From: Campylobacterales bacterium
GTDB lineage: Bacteria; Campylobacterota; Campylobacteria; Campylobacterales; Sulfurimonadaceae
DNA length: 64,000 bases
NCBI GenBank assembly: GCA_016938735.1
Contig: JAFGUB010000007.1
Span: 30,801-94,800 of the forward strand
Reading direction: 5' to 3'
This document shows positions 1 through 8,338 of this stretch, in pieces. The notes under the pieces were generated by a model. It searched no databases, was not told where the DNA came from, and was given only the letters and a program-made list of their open reading frames with translations. Within the stretch, counting starts at the first letter, position 1, and each line of letters begins with the position of its first letter. A program made the translations under genes and the position numbers.

Positions 1-102
1 TCAAAATACCAGTGAATCAACGTCATTCCCTTCTACAAAGCGATCGATCTTGTCGATACCTTGGCACATATCCTCAAGATAGAGCAGATAATTGCGCTTC
101 AT
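1..102 (-). pseudogene. HepT-like (DUF86) toxin, N-terminal fragment
   Basis: A 33-codon reading frame starts at 102 and meets a TGA at the window edge. Its start (MKRNYLLYLEDMCQGIDKI) matches the first helix of HepT/DUF86 RNases, which are normally about 110 residues and act as the toxin of the MntA/HepT pair. The stop comes before the catalytic RxxxxxxH region, so this is a truncated toxin. The ATG overlaps the stop of the upstream remnant as ATGA, the usual arrangement of an antitoxin-toxin pair. What lies beyond base 1 is not visible, so a frameshifted continuation cannot be excluded. Confidence 0.5.
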
Positions 103-212
103 ACCGCGATTGCCTCAGCAAAAACCTGCTTGCGTAGTTCTTTTTTTAATTTGCGCTTTAAAACCAGATCCACGCATAGGGAAGGAGATAAGCGACACTG
201 ATCCTTGAAAGG
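99..212 (-). pseudogene. MntA-like nucleotidyltransferase antitoxin, C-terminal remnant
   Basis: Reading leftward from 212 gives 37 codons ending in KKELRKQVFAEAIAV and a TGA at 99-101 that overlaps the HepT-like start. This tail resembles the C-terminus of minimal nucleotidyltransferases (MntA), which adenylylate and neutralise HepT. The frame is closed upstream by TAG at about 213-215, and no nucleotidyltransferase motif (GSxARG) is present before gnd begins on the other strand. The antitoxin has therefore lost most of its 5' part. The assignment rests on the tail and on the adjoining HepT-like fragment. Confidence 0.4.
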
Positions 213-282
213 CTATTTTGAAAACAGGGGCGAGGTTGCTTGCTGAATGTTTACATGTAAGGATAACGTCATCTACTATAGA

Positions 283-288
283 TACAAT
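283..288 (+). promoter_or_regulatory. Candidate -10 box for gnd-zwf
   Basis: TACAAT lies 22 bases before the gnd start and just upstream of the ribosome-binding site AAAGGAG. This suits the extended -10-dominated promoters of Campylobacterota, which often lack a clear -35. A TTACATGTAA copy sits at 251-260. The promoter is inferred from sequence alone. Confidence 0.35.
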
Positions 289-309
289 GAGGGCAAAAAA
301 GGAGCGAAT

Positions 310-1743
310 ATGCCTCAAGCTGATATCGGGGTGATGGGTCTTGCGGTGATGGGTCAGAATCTGGTGCTCAATATGGCGGATCACGGGTTTGCGGTTTCGG
401 TCTATAACCGCAGCCGCGAGACGACAGAGGACTTTATTGCGCGGTGGGTGGAGCATCGAAGCGTGGTTGGTTATGATGATCTTGAGGGCTTTGTCGCGTC
501 GCTTCAAAGCCCGCGCAAGGTGATGCTGATGGTCAAAGCGGGTGATGCGGTCGATGCGATGATCGCTCAGCTTTTGGGGCTTTTGGAATCAGGCGACATC
601 ATCATCGACGGGGGCAATTCGCTCTACAGCGACACCACGCGCCGGGTGAAGGCGCTGAGTGAGCGGGGGCTGCATTTTGTGGGTTCTGGCGTCTCAGGCG
701 GTGAAGAGGGGGCGAGGCACGGCCCTTCGATGATGCCCGGTGGCGACGTGGGGGCATGGGAGCAGGTTAGGCCCATTTTTCAAGCCATCAGCGCCAAGGT
801 CGATGGTGAGCCCTGCTGCGACTGGGTGGGGCCGGAGGGTTCGGGGCATTATGTCAAGATGGTACACAACGGCATCGAGTACGGCGACATGCAGCTCATC
901 GCCGAGGCCTACTGGCTGCTGCGCTACGGCGTGGGGCTGGATGTGGCGGAGTGCGCGGAGGTTTTTGCGCGCTGGAACGAAGGTGTGCTCGATTCGTACC
1001 TGATCGAGATCACCGCTCATATCCTTACCTTCAAAGACAGTGATGGCTCACCGCTGATCGACAAGATCCGCGACAACGCGGGCCAGAAAGGCACCGGCAA
1101 ATGGACGGGCATCAGTGCGCTCGAACTGGGCGTGCCGCTGAGTCTGATTACCGAATCGGTCTATGCCCGCTGCCTCTCATCCTTGGTGCGTCAAGAGGGA
1201 AAAGCTTTACATGTAAGCCTGCCGTCAGGGGAGCGCAACGCGATGATCGACGCGATCAGGGGGGCACTGTATGCCTCCAAGATCATCTCCTATACCCAGG
1301 GCTATATGCTGCTGCGCGAGGCGGCCAAACACTACGGCTGGGCGCTCAACTACGGGGGCATTGCGCTGATGTGGCGCGGCGGCTGCATCATCCGCAGCCG
1401 ATTTTTGGGCGAGATCCGACGCGCCTACACCCAAAACCCCGCTTTGGAGCATCTGTTGCATGATGCGTTTTTTGCCTCCGCGCTGAGCGAGGCCGAGGCG
1501 TCGTGGCGTAGGGCGGTGGTGTTTGCCATAGACTCCGCGCTCCCTATTCCGGCGATGAGTTCAGCTCTTGCTTTTTATGACGGCCTTCATAGTCCACGTC
1601 TCCCGACGGCTCTGGTGCAGGCGCAGCGTGACTACTTCGGAGCGCACGGGTATGGGCGCATCGACGCGGACGCTTCAGAGACCTTTCACACCGACTGGAT
1701 CGGTTCGGGCGGGCTGGCGCGCTCGGGAAGCTACGAGGTGTGA
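310..1743 (+). CDS. gnd: 6-phosphogluconate dehydrogenase, decarboxylating
   Basis: Oxidatively decarboxylates 6-phosphogluconate to ribulose 5-phosphate with NADP+ in the cytosolic pentose phosphate pathway. The 477-residue length fits the long (dimeric) Gnd family. The N-terminal Rossmann motif [17 protein letters not shown] and the substrate motif [21 protein letters not shown] are visible, followed by [18 protein letters not shown] and KGTGKWT. The ATG at 310 was chosen because it follows AAAAAAGGAGCG and opens directly into the Rossmann fold; an in-frame start 63 bases upstream would add a tail unlike the family. The gene is followed immediately by zwf, so the two oxidative steps are co-transcribed. 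No 6-phosphogluconolactonase gene is seen nearby. One TTACATGTAA copy (1207) encodes Leu-His-Val. Confidence 0.97.
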   Translation: MPQADIGVMGLAVMGQNLVLNMADHGFAVSVYNRSRETTEDFIARWVEHRSVVGYDDLEGFVASLQSPRKVMLMVKAGDAVDAMIAQLLGLLESGDIIIDGGNSLYSDTTRRVKALSERGLHFVGSGVSGGEEGARHGPSMMPGGDVGAWEQVRPIFQAISAKVDGEPCCDWVGPEGSGHYVKMVHNGIEYGDMQLIAEAYWLLRYGVGLDVAECAEVFARWNEGVLDSYLIEITAHILTFKDSDGSPLIDKIRDNAGQKGTGKWTGISALELGVPLSLITESVYARCLSSLVRQEGKALHVSLPSGERNAMIDAIRGALYASKIISYTQGYMLLREAAKHYGWALNYGGIALMWRGGCIIRSRFLGEIRRAYTQNPALEHLLHDAFFASALSEAEASWRRAVVFAIDSALPIPAMSSALAFYDGLHSPRLPTALVQAQRDYFGAHGYGRIDADASETFHTDWIGSGGLARSGSYEV

Positions 1744-1744
1744 G

Positions 1745-3220
1745 ATGGCTGCTTTTGTGATCTTCGGGGCGACGGGCAATTTGTCGCTCTCCAAACTGAT
1801 GCCCGCTTTTTACCACCTTGAGGCGGCCTCCAAGCTCGAAGCCGATCTGCGCATCCTCGCCATCGGTCGGCGCGACTACACGACACCGCAGTGGCATGAA
1901 CTGATCCAGACGCAGCTTTCCAAAAGTGCGCGCGGCGGTTTGGATGCAGCCACATGGCAGCGGCTTTGTACCAAAATGGTCTATGTCAAGATGGATACGA
2001 GCAATGAAGCAAGTTACGACGCGCTCAAGGAGGCTTTAGATGGTAGCAGCGGCGGCGTGGCCTACTACCTCTCGATGGCCCCTTCAGAGTATGGGGTGGT
2101 GGTGAGGGCACTGCACAACACGGGCTTGCTTGATGAAGCGCAGGGGTTTAGGCGCGTGGTGCTTGAGAAGCCCTTTGGCTACGACGAGGCTTCGGCCAAG
2201 GCGCTGCAGCACCATCTGGAGCGCTACTTGCGTGAAGAGCAGATCTACCGGATTGATCACTACCTCGGCAAAAGTATGGTGCAAAACCTGCTGGTCTTTC
2301 GTTTTGCCAATATCCTTATGGAGCCGCTGTGGAACCGCAACTACATTGACCATATCCAGATCACCCACGCCGAAGATCGCCCCATCGGCAGCCGCGCGGG
2401 CTATTACGACGGCAGCGGGGCGATGCGCGACATGATCCAAAGCCACCTGCTGCAACTGCTCGCACTCGTGGCGATGGAGCCGCCGGCAAGCATGGACGCC
2501 GAAGCGCTGCGCGATGAGAAGGTGAAGCTGCTGCGCTCCATCCGCCCCATCGCCAAAAATCAGGTCAATGCCCAAGCCTACCGCGCGCAGTACAGCGAAG
2601 GCTCAATCAAAGGTGAGCGGGTCAAAGCGTATCTGAGCGAGGAGGGGGTGGCCAAAGAGAGCATGACGGAGACCTACGCCGCGCTCAAGCTCTACATCGA
2701 CAACTGGCGCTGGGAGGGGGTGCCTTTTTATATCCAGAGCGGTAAAAATATGGCCAAGAGCCAGACGCTCATCTCGGTCTGCTTCAAACATCCGCCGCAG
2801 CAGTTTTTCAAACCCTCTCAGGTGCGCAAAATGGAGCCCAACTGGATCATTTTTCGCGTCCAGCCCGATGAGGCGATCAAGATTGAGATGACCGCCAAGC
2901 AGCCCGGACTTTCGTTGGCTACTCAGCAGCTGAGCCTCGATGCCAGCCTGCTGCCTTGCGGGCCGATCGGCGATGCTTATGAAGATCTGCTGCTAGATGT
3001 GCTGCGCGGCGACCGATCGCTCTTTTTACGCTACGATGAAGTCCGCGCGGCGTGGAAGGTGGTCGATCCCGTGATCGAGAGCTGGGCGAGTAACCGCAGC
3101 TTTATCGATACCTATGTTTCGGGCAGTTGGGGGCCCAAGGAGGCCAACAAACTCTTTGAACAGCCCCATCAAGAGTGGCGCTTTAACGACTCCGTGGACA
3201 AAGCGCCATGCGCCCTTTAG
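1745..3220 (+). CDS. zwf: Glucose-6-phosphate 1-dehydrogenase
   Basis: Oxidises glucose 6-phosphate to 6-phosphogluconolactone with NAD(P)+, the entry step of the oxidative pentose phosphate pathway. The protein is 491 residues, normal for Zwf. The nucleotide-binding start [18 protein letters not shown], the EKPFGYD motif and the active-site signature RIDHYLGK (whose His is catalytic) are visible. The ATG at 1745 overlaps no part of gnd (stop 1741-1743) and uses AGGTG at the end of gnd as ribosome-binding site; longer in-frame starts would run inside gnd. The stop codon overlaps the stop of the convergent GGDEF gene by four bases, so no terminator fits between them. Confidence 0.97.
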   Translation: MAAFVIFGATGNLSLSKLMPAFYHLEAASKLEADLRILAIGRRDYTTPQWHELIQTQLSKSARGGLDAATWQRLCTKMVYVKMDTSNEASYDALKEALDGSSGGVAYYLSMAPSEYGVVVRALHNTGLLDEAQGFRRVVLEKPFGYDEASAKALQHHLERYLREEQIYRIDHYLGKSMVQNLLVFRFANILMEPLWNRNYIDHIQITHAEDRPIGSRAGYYDGSGAMRDMIQSHLLQLLALVAMEPPASMDAEALRDEKVKLLRSIRPIAKNQVNAQAYRAQYSEGSIKGERVKAYLSEEGVAKESMTETYAALKLYIDNWRWEGVPFYIQSGKNMAKSQTLISVCFKHPPQQFFKPSQVRKMEPNWIIFRVQPDEAIKIEMTAKQPGLSLATQQLSLDASLLPCGPIGDAYEDLLLDVLRGDRSLFLRYDEVRAAWKVVDPVIESWASNRSFIDTYVSGSWGPKEANKLFEQPHQEWRFNDSVDKAPCAL

Positions 3221-4161
3221 CGCTGGGTGTTGATCCGAAAACGCATTCGGTTGCGCCCTTCGTTTTTGGCGCTGTAGAGCCGCTCGTCGGCGGCGTGTAG
3301 CAGCTCATCGAGGCTTTCGCTGCCGTTGTATTCGGCCAGACCGATGCTAACGGTAAATTGGATGGTGCCGTCTTGTAAATCGAGGCTGATGTGCTCAATC
3401 TCGTCGCGGATGCGGTCAAGTTTTTGTACGATCTGCGTGTCGCTTTCGGATTCGAGCAGCAAGGCGAACTCTTCGCCCCCGATGCGCCCAAAGAGGTCCT
3501 CTTCGTCGATGCGCGATTCGACGTGGCGGCAAAAGGCCACAAGCGCGGCGTCGCCGGCTTGGTGGCCGTAGCGGTCGTTGATCTGTTTGAAATGATCCAG
3601 ATCGAGCATCGCGGCAAAAAGCCGTGTGTGAGGGGGTTTGGTGCTTAGACGTTCGAGCGCGAGTTTGAAGAAGTGGCCGCGGTTGTGAATGAGTGTCAGT
3701 GCGTCGGTGGTGGCGAGCTTCTCAAGCATGCGGTTCGCCTCTTGCAGCTTTTTGGTCTGAATCGCCAGCGCCGTGTGGGTTTTGATCATCGAAGCCTGAA
3801 TCTCTTTTTGCTCCGTGATATCGATGAGGATGGCATAGCGCACCGTGCGCCCATCAGGCCAGTTTACCAACTCGTCGTGGCTTTGGAACCAGCGGTCGCT
3901 CCCTTCGTCAAAAAAGGTGTGGATGAGTTTGTCATTCTTATAGATTTTTCCGCGCTGCTTAAGTTCGGGGATGGTACACCAACTGCATACCTCTTCTTGA
4001 CCGAAGACCTTTTTCCAGCAGAACTCTTCGCGTGGGGCGTAGAGGGTTTCGCTCATCTGCTTGTTGGCATAGACGATTTCATAGGTTTCGATATCGACGG
4101 CGTAGGTCGCAAAGGGGATGACATCAAGCAGGGCTTCGAAAATACGGTTCTCTTGCATCAT
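3217..4161 (-). CDS. PAS-GGDEF diguanylate cyclase
   Basis: Predicted to make cyclic di-GMP from two GTP. An N-terminal PAS-like region (about residues 8-120, with a Cys pair EEVCSWC that could hold a cofactor or metal) is joined by a short coiled coil (about 125-150) to a GGDEF domain carrying an intact GGEEF signature. The inhibitory I-site RxxD is not conserved (DEED in that position), so product inhibition may be weak. The gene is last in a minus-strand operon with a CheA-like kinase, CheX and CheY, suggesting c-di-GMP is the output. ATG at 4161 overlaps the stop of the CheY gene (TGATG); GTG at 4164 is an alternative. Confidence 0.88.
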   Translation of the reverse strand: MMQENRIFEALLDVIPFATYAVDIETYEIVYANKQMSETLYAPREEFCWKKVFGQEEVCSWCTIPELKQRGKIYKNDKLIHTFFDEGSDRWFQSHDELVNWPDGRTVRYAILIDITEQKEIQASMIKTHTALAIQTKKLQEANRMLEKLATTDALTLIHNRGHFFKLALERLSTKPPHTRLFAAMLDLDHFKQINDRYGHQAGDAALVAFCRHVESRIDEEDLFGRIGGEEFALLLESESDTQIVQKLDRIRDEIEHISLDLQDGTIQFTVSIGLAEYNGSESLDELLHAADERLYSAKNEGRNRMRFRINTQR

Positions 4162-4556
4162 CACTCTTCCAAAAACTCGTCGCTCTCGCGTCGGTATTCG
4201 GTGAAAATCTCGCCGATTGATTGCTCTAGCTTCTCATGGGTGATGGGTTTGAGGATATAGCCTACGGCTCCGGCTTGGATCGATTTAATGACCATCTCCT
4301 CTTGTCCGTGGGAGGTGACCATCACCACTTTGGCGCTCAGGTCAATCTGCATGATGGCGCGCAGCGCAGTAATGCCGTCCATGTCGGGCATGGTGATATC
4401 CATCGTCACAAAGTCGGCGCGCTCTTGGGTGTAGGCTGTGATCGCCTCTTGCGCGTTTTGGGCGTTGAAGATCACACTGTGTCCTAAATCTTCGACGATT
4501 TTGGCGATCTTTTTACGGATGATCAAAGAGTCATCGACGATCATGATTTTTAGCAT
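4161..4556 (-). CDS. Single-domain response regulator (CheY-like)
   Basis: A 131-residue receiver domain with no output domain. Visible landmarks are the acidic pair in MIVDDS, the phospho-acceptor Asp in TMDITMPDMDG, the Thr/Ser switch in VMVTSHGQEE and the Lys in LKP. It should receive phosphate from the CheA-like kinase encoded two genes upstream and be dephosphorylated by the CheX-like protein encoded directly before it. Spacing is tight (four bases after cheX, overlap with the GGDEF gene), so the proteins are probably made together. Its target is not evident; the PAS-GGDEF cyclase is the nearest candidate. Confidence 0.9.
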   Translation of the reverse strand: MLKIMIVDDSLIIRKKIAKIVEDLGHSVIFNAQNAQEAITAYTQERADFVTMDITMPDMDGITALRAIMQIDLSAKVVMVTSHGQEEMVIKSIQAGAVGYILKPITHEKLEQSIGEIFTEYRRESDEFLEE

Positions 4557-5036
4557 CTACTGCTCCTTTTGGGGTTGCTCAGAATTGATCACGCTGATCG
4601 AGAGGGCGCCGTGGGCGGTGCGCAGCTCTGAGGTGGTGAGTTTGGCGGTTTTGTATTTGGTGATGCTCGCAGCGTCGCTGATGGTGATGGGCGGCGTGAT
4701 GGTCACCCCTTTGCCGCGTCCCGGAAAGGTGGGCAGGGCCAGACCGATGATGGTGTTGATCACCTCGCCGCAAACGCTGTCGCGCACCTCTTCGAGCTCG
4801 TCGCTTGCGACCGCTTCACCATCCATAAAACGGCTCATAAGGTGGTCGAGTATCGGGGTTTCAAAGCTGATCAGTACCATCAGCGACAAGCTTCCGCCCG
4901 TGGCGATCATCGAGGTGTAGGATTTGAGCAGTAGCTTTTGGACGTCGTTGTTTTGGGTCGTGATGGAGACGATAGGCGTGTTCATATCCTCTTCAAGAAA
5001 GAGGCGGCTTTGAAGCAGTAGGGCGTCTTGGATCAT
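4557..5036 (-). CDS. cheX: CheX-family CheY-P phosphatase
   Basis: The 159-residue protein fits the CheX/CheC/FliY fold. It carries the phosphatase pattern [D/S]xxxExxN as SVCGEVIN, with Glu91 and Asn94 as the expected catalytic pair, followed about 22 residues later by Pro116 in ITPP, matching the family consensus. CheX hydrolyses the aspartyl phosphate of CheY. Its place between the kinase and a lone receiver suggests it resets this local pathway rather than the flagellar one. The start overlaps the kinase stop by four bases. An internal ATG (Met18) would give a shorter, still plausible protein. Confidence 0.8.
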   Translation of the reverse strand: MIQDALLLQSRLFLEEDMNTPIVSITTQNNDVQKLLLKSYTSMIATGGSLSLMVLISFETPILDHLMSRFMDGEAVASDELEEVRDSVCGEVINTIIGLALPTFPGRGKGVTITPPITISDAASITKYKTAKLTTSELRTAHGALSISVINSEQPQKEQ

Positions 5037-7528
5037 AGGGACTCCTTAAGTGGGATGGTCAGTTCAAACGTGGTGCCCGCATCTTTACATGTAGTGATGC
5101 GTACCGCCCCGCCTAAACGCTCAAGCTCTTGATAAAACGCACTCAGTCCCATGCCTCTACCTGAAAGGGTTGAGACCTCCTCTTTGGTCGAGAGCTCGGC
5201 ATCAAAGATATGCCGATAGAGCACTTCATCATCCAGTGCGTCGGTGTCGATACCGCGTTCTCGTAGCCGCGCGATGAGGCGATCTTTGTCGATCCCTGCA
5301 CCGTCATCAGCGATAGTGAGATGGAGCATATCTTTTTCTTGCTTGAAAGTACAGATAAGCGCCCCTTTTTCCTCTTTGTTTTTGCTCAGGCGCTCTTCGG
5401 GCAGCTCAATACCGTGATCGAGGCTGTTGCGAAAGAGGTGGATCAGGGATTTGACCCAAGGCCGGAAGTGATCAGGGACGCTAAGCTGCGCATCGCCGTG
5501 TAGCTGCAAGGGATAGAGCTCTTTGTGTAGTTTGGCTGCCAGATCGGTACATAACGCGATGTAGGGGTGCAGCAGTACGGAGAGTTTGGGTCGAGTGAGG
5601 GTCTCTACAAAGCTGACGAGCGAGGCACATTTGGGATCGGCCTGTGCGTGGGCGTTAAAGAGCTGCGTCACTTTTTCATGCAGCGTGTTGATCTGCGCGG
5701 CCTCGATCTTGACAAAACGTTCACCATCGACAAAAGTGTCGCTAAGCACCGAGCGTAGGATCTGTAGGTCATCTTCAAGCGCCTCAAGCGGTTCGGAGGC
5801 GCAGAGCAGACTTTTGAGGGTTTCATTGTCGCTATGGGCACTACGAAGCATCTGTGAGAGCTGCGATTCGATCTCATGGAGTGCTTCGACACTGCGGTAC
5901 ATGTAAAGCTGCGCAAAGGTGCCTTTGAGGGTGTGGATAGCACGGTAGGCTTCGCTGAGGTTGTACAGCGGCGTTTTGTGCGGGTCGATCATGCACGCTG
6001 AAGAGCCGTAGCGCTTGTGCAGTTCCGCCTTGGCTTCGAAAAAGGTATCACTCTCGCTTACGACGGCAACGATCATCTTCAGCCGCTCTTGCTCTTGCGC
6101 CACTTTTTTTTCCAGTCTTTTTTCGGCGGAGACATTGGTGAGAATCATCATAATCGTCTGGGTGTCGATGATACGGTATTCGAGTTTAAGTGCGCGTTTG
6201 CGGTGCAGCACAAAGGAGGGGAGCAGCGAGAGCAGCGCTTTTTGCGAAAGCTCCTCAGAGGCATCGAGCGCAGCGGCAACGGTCTGTTCAAAGAGCGCCT
6301 GTTTGGCTTCGCTCTCAAAAAGCAGCAGGTTGATCTTGGCGCTTGCGATGGTGTCGCCGAGGTAGGATTGGCAGGCTTTGGAGTAGGTGTCGTGGATGCG
6401 GCAGTCGCGTCCAAACGACAAAAAGCCCTGACCTGCGTAATCCAGCAGCAGTTGCACCTGCCGTTTGGCTTGGGCGATTTGCGTGTTGAGCTGGCGCAGT
6501 TTGCGGTTCCATACACCAAAGCCCGCCAGCACGAGTGCCACAGCGGCGAGGATCTTCCATATCAAAGCGTAATCGACGATCTGCTCTTGCATGATCGAGG
6601 GAGGGTAGATGAGTCCATCGGTATCGAGCGTGGCTTTGGTGATATCGAGCAGCTTGTAGGTTTGGGCGATCTGGCTGATGATGGCGGGTTTGAAGCTGCC
6701 GAAGTTGGGCGTACCGTAGCCGCTAAGGGATTTGATCGTTTCGCCCTCATAAATCAGGTGTTCGAGCGATTTGTTTTGGGTGTTGTAGTGTTTTTGGATC
6801 ACCAAAGCACTCTCTTCGATGTGATCGAAGGCGTAGAGCCACCCTTTGCGTGAGGCGGCGTAAAAGGCATCGATCAGTTCGGGATCACGCGCTGCAAGTG
6901 AGCGGGAGGTGAAGAGGATGTTGTCGTAGAAGTCAAAGCCATGATCGGAGGGGTTGAAGATCGTGTAGGAGAGGTTGCGCTCGATCATATGAAAGGGTTC
7001 GTTGGAGAGATAGGCCGACATCGCGTCGGTGGTACCGTCGATGAGATCTTCAATGTCAAAGGAGTGCACCTGCGCTTCATAGTCTGATTCGCCAATATTG
7101 TTGGTGCGTAGCATCGCGCTGAGCGAGGCCATAGCAACCTGATTGGGGGTGACCATCACCTTTTTACCCTTGAGATCGCTTACATGTAAGAGATCGTCGC
7201 GCTTTTTGGTCAGCAGTACAAAAGGGGAGGTCTGAAAGGTGGTGGTGATGAGATAGAGCGGTTTGCCCTGCATCGCCTCTAAAATAAGGCCCGATCCGTC
7301 CAGCCCAAAATCGCTCTCGCCGCGCAGTACCGAGCCGGGGATATCCAGACCGAAGCTGTACTCTTTAAAACGTACATCCAGCCCCGCGTCGCGGTAAAAG
7401 CCCTTCTCTTGGGCCATATAATAGCCGGCAAACTCAAACTGATGTTTCCAAAGCAGTTGCAGCGTCACCTGCTTTTGGGCGTGCAGCGACAGAGACATAA
7501 GCAAAAAAAGCAGAGCAAAGAGGCGCAT
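5033..7528 (-). CDS. Sensor kinase: periplasmic NMT1/THI5-like domain, Hpt and CheA-type ATPase
   Basis: An 831-residue one-protein receptor-kinase. A signal peptide (residues 1-17) precedes an NMT1/THI5-like solute-binding domain (about 20-300; FAGYYMAQEKGFYRDAGLDV is typical), then one membrane helix (323-342). The cytoplasmic part has a PAS-like region, an Hpt helix bundle with phospho-acceptor His532 in IHTLKG, and a CheA-type ATPase with N-box FRNSLDHGIE, G1 DDGAGID and G2 GRGMGLSAF. No CheW-like coupling domain is present, so ligand binding probably drives the kinase directly. The sensor family binds pyrimidine or thiamine-related ligands in transporters; the ligand here is not known. 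It is co-transcribed with a Tsx-like porin upstream and CheX, CheY and a cyclase downstream. Confidence 0.85.
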   Translation of the reverse strand: MRLFALLFLLMSLSLHAQKQVTLQLLWKHQFEFAGYYMAQEKGFYRDAGLDVRFKEYSFGLDIPGSVLRGESDFGLDGSGLILEAMQGKPLYLITTTFQTSPFVLLTKKRDDLLHVSDLKGKKVMVTPNQVAMASLSAMLRTNNIGESDYEAQVHSFDIEDLIDGTTDAMSAYLSNEPFHMIERNLSYTIFNPSDHGFDFYDNILFTSRSLAARDPELIDAFYAASRKGWLYAFDHIEESALVIQKHYNTQNKSLEHLIYEGETIKSLSGYGTPNFGSFKPAIISQIAQTYKLLDITKATLDTDGLIYPPSIMQEQIVDYALIWKILAAVALVLAGFGVWNRKLRQLNTQIAQAKRQVQLLLDYAGQGFLSFGRDCRIHDTYSKACQSYLGDTIASAKINLLLFESEAKQALFEQTVAAALDASEELSQKALLSLLPSFVLHRKRALKLEYRIIDTQTIMMILTNVSAEKRLEKKVAQEQERLKMIVAVVSESDTFFEAKAELHKRYGSSACMIDPHKTPLYNLSEAYRAIHTLKGTFAQLYMYRSVEALHEIESQLSQMLRSAHSDNETLKSLLCASEPLEALEDDLQILRSVLSDTFVDGERFVKIEAAQINTLHEKVTQLFNAHAQADPKCASLVSFVETLTRPKLSVLLHPYIALCTDLAAKLHKELYPLQLHGDAQLSVPDHFRPWVKSLIHLFRNSLDHGIELPEERLSKNKEEKGALICTFKQEKDMLHLTIADDGAGIDKDRLIARLRERGIDTDALDDEVLYRHIFDAELSTKEEVSTLSGRGMGLSAFYQELERLGGAVRITTCKDAGTTFELTIPLKESL

Positions 7529-7536
7529 AAGGAGTC

Positions 7537-8274
7537 CTAAAATCGGTATTTGGCCATGGCCTGAAGCACATCGGTGGACTCTTGGATACGAAAGCCCTCA
7601 AAGCGCTTGTCAAAACGGTAGTGAATCCATTCGCCCCCCAAAAAGAGCCCTTTAGCCCCAAGCGGTTCAAGAGTGTAAAGTAGTTGGGTATGCGCCGTGC
7701 GGTCAAAGCCAGTGAGATCAACAAATCCCTCCAGAGTGAGCCCCCAAAATGGCTGGCTGGCATAGGCAAGGCTAAGCTGGTAGGTGCTGTCCCACTCAAT
7801 GGGCGCACTAAAGCTACGGTGGTAGAGATTGAGCGAACAAAAGGCGAAGCCAGGCAAATCAAGATCGGTACCGATGCCCGCCATATAGGCGGTAAAGTCA
7901 TGCCCAGCGTTGTACTGCGCGGCAAGATAGAGATCCTTGAACGGGCCAAAAACGAGGTCGCTGCGGCTGAGTTTAGAGAGTGAAATGCGCGGGCTGATTT
8001 CGGAGTAGACACTGTTACGCGCCCTGGGCGCGGCACACTCCCCTTCTTCAAAAAAGCAGTGCGTCCCGTCGGCATAGTCCACAAACATAAACAGATCCCC
8101 CGCTTCAAAGGTGCGAAAGTGCTCAAAGGTGAGGGTGGTTTTGGCTCCGTCACGGGTGTCGTAGGCAAAGCTGTCGCCTTTGAAACCTTGAGAATAGAGG
8201 AGTTGAATGTTGGAGCTTTCAAAAGCACCTAAGGCGCTTGCCGCCAGAATGAGCGCGGCGATGAATCTGACCAT
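7537..8274 (-). CDS. Tsx-like outer-membrane channel protein
   Basis: A 245-residue outer-membrane beta-barrel candidate: signal peptide (about residues 1-15, MVRFIAALILAASALGAF), alternating amphipathic strands, and a terminal Phe as required by the BAM machinery. The pattern of Tyr/Phe-rich strands (FMFVDYADG, YLAAQYNAGHDFTAYMAGIGTD) resembles the Tsx/OmpK nucleoside-channel family. ATG at 8274 was chosen because it opens a signal peptide and follows GGGAG; an earlier in-frame ATG adds 15 untypical residues. Only eight bases separate it from the sensor-kinase gene, so the porin may let in the ligand that the kinase senses. Substrate specificity is inferred. Confidence 0.7.
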   Translation of the reverse strand: MVRFIAALILAASALGAFESSNIQLLYSQGFKGDSFAYDTRDGAKTTLTFEHFRTFEAGDLFMFVDYADGTHCFFEEGECAAPRARNSVYSEISPRISLSKLSRSDLVFGPFKDLYLAAQYNAGHDFTAYMAGIGTDLDLPGFAFCSLNLYHRSFSAPIEWDSTYQLSLAYASQPFWGLTLEGFVDLTGFDRTAHTQLLYTLEPLGAKGLFLGGEWIHYRFDKRFEGFRIQESTDVLQAMAKYRF

Positions 8275-8338
8275 GATGCACGATCTCCCGTATGATGTTG
8301 GTGGGAGATTGTAGTGCAATAGGGCTTACATGTAAGGC

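Noticed and set aside
247..309. Upstream start for gnd giving a 21-residue N-terminal extension
   Set aside because: Extension includes the TTACATGTAA repeat and promoter-like bases, and lies before a strong ribosome-binding site at the family-type start.
740..1003. Long frames antisense or out of frame within gnd, zwf and other GC-rich genes
   Set aside because: Arise from GC-rich codon use opposite well-supported genes; no homology-like features.
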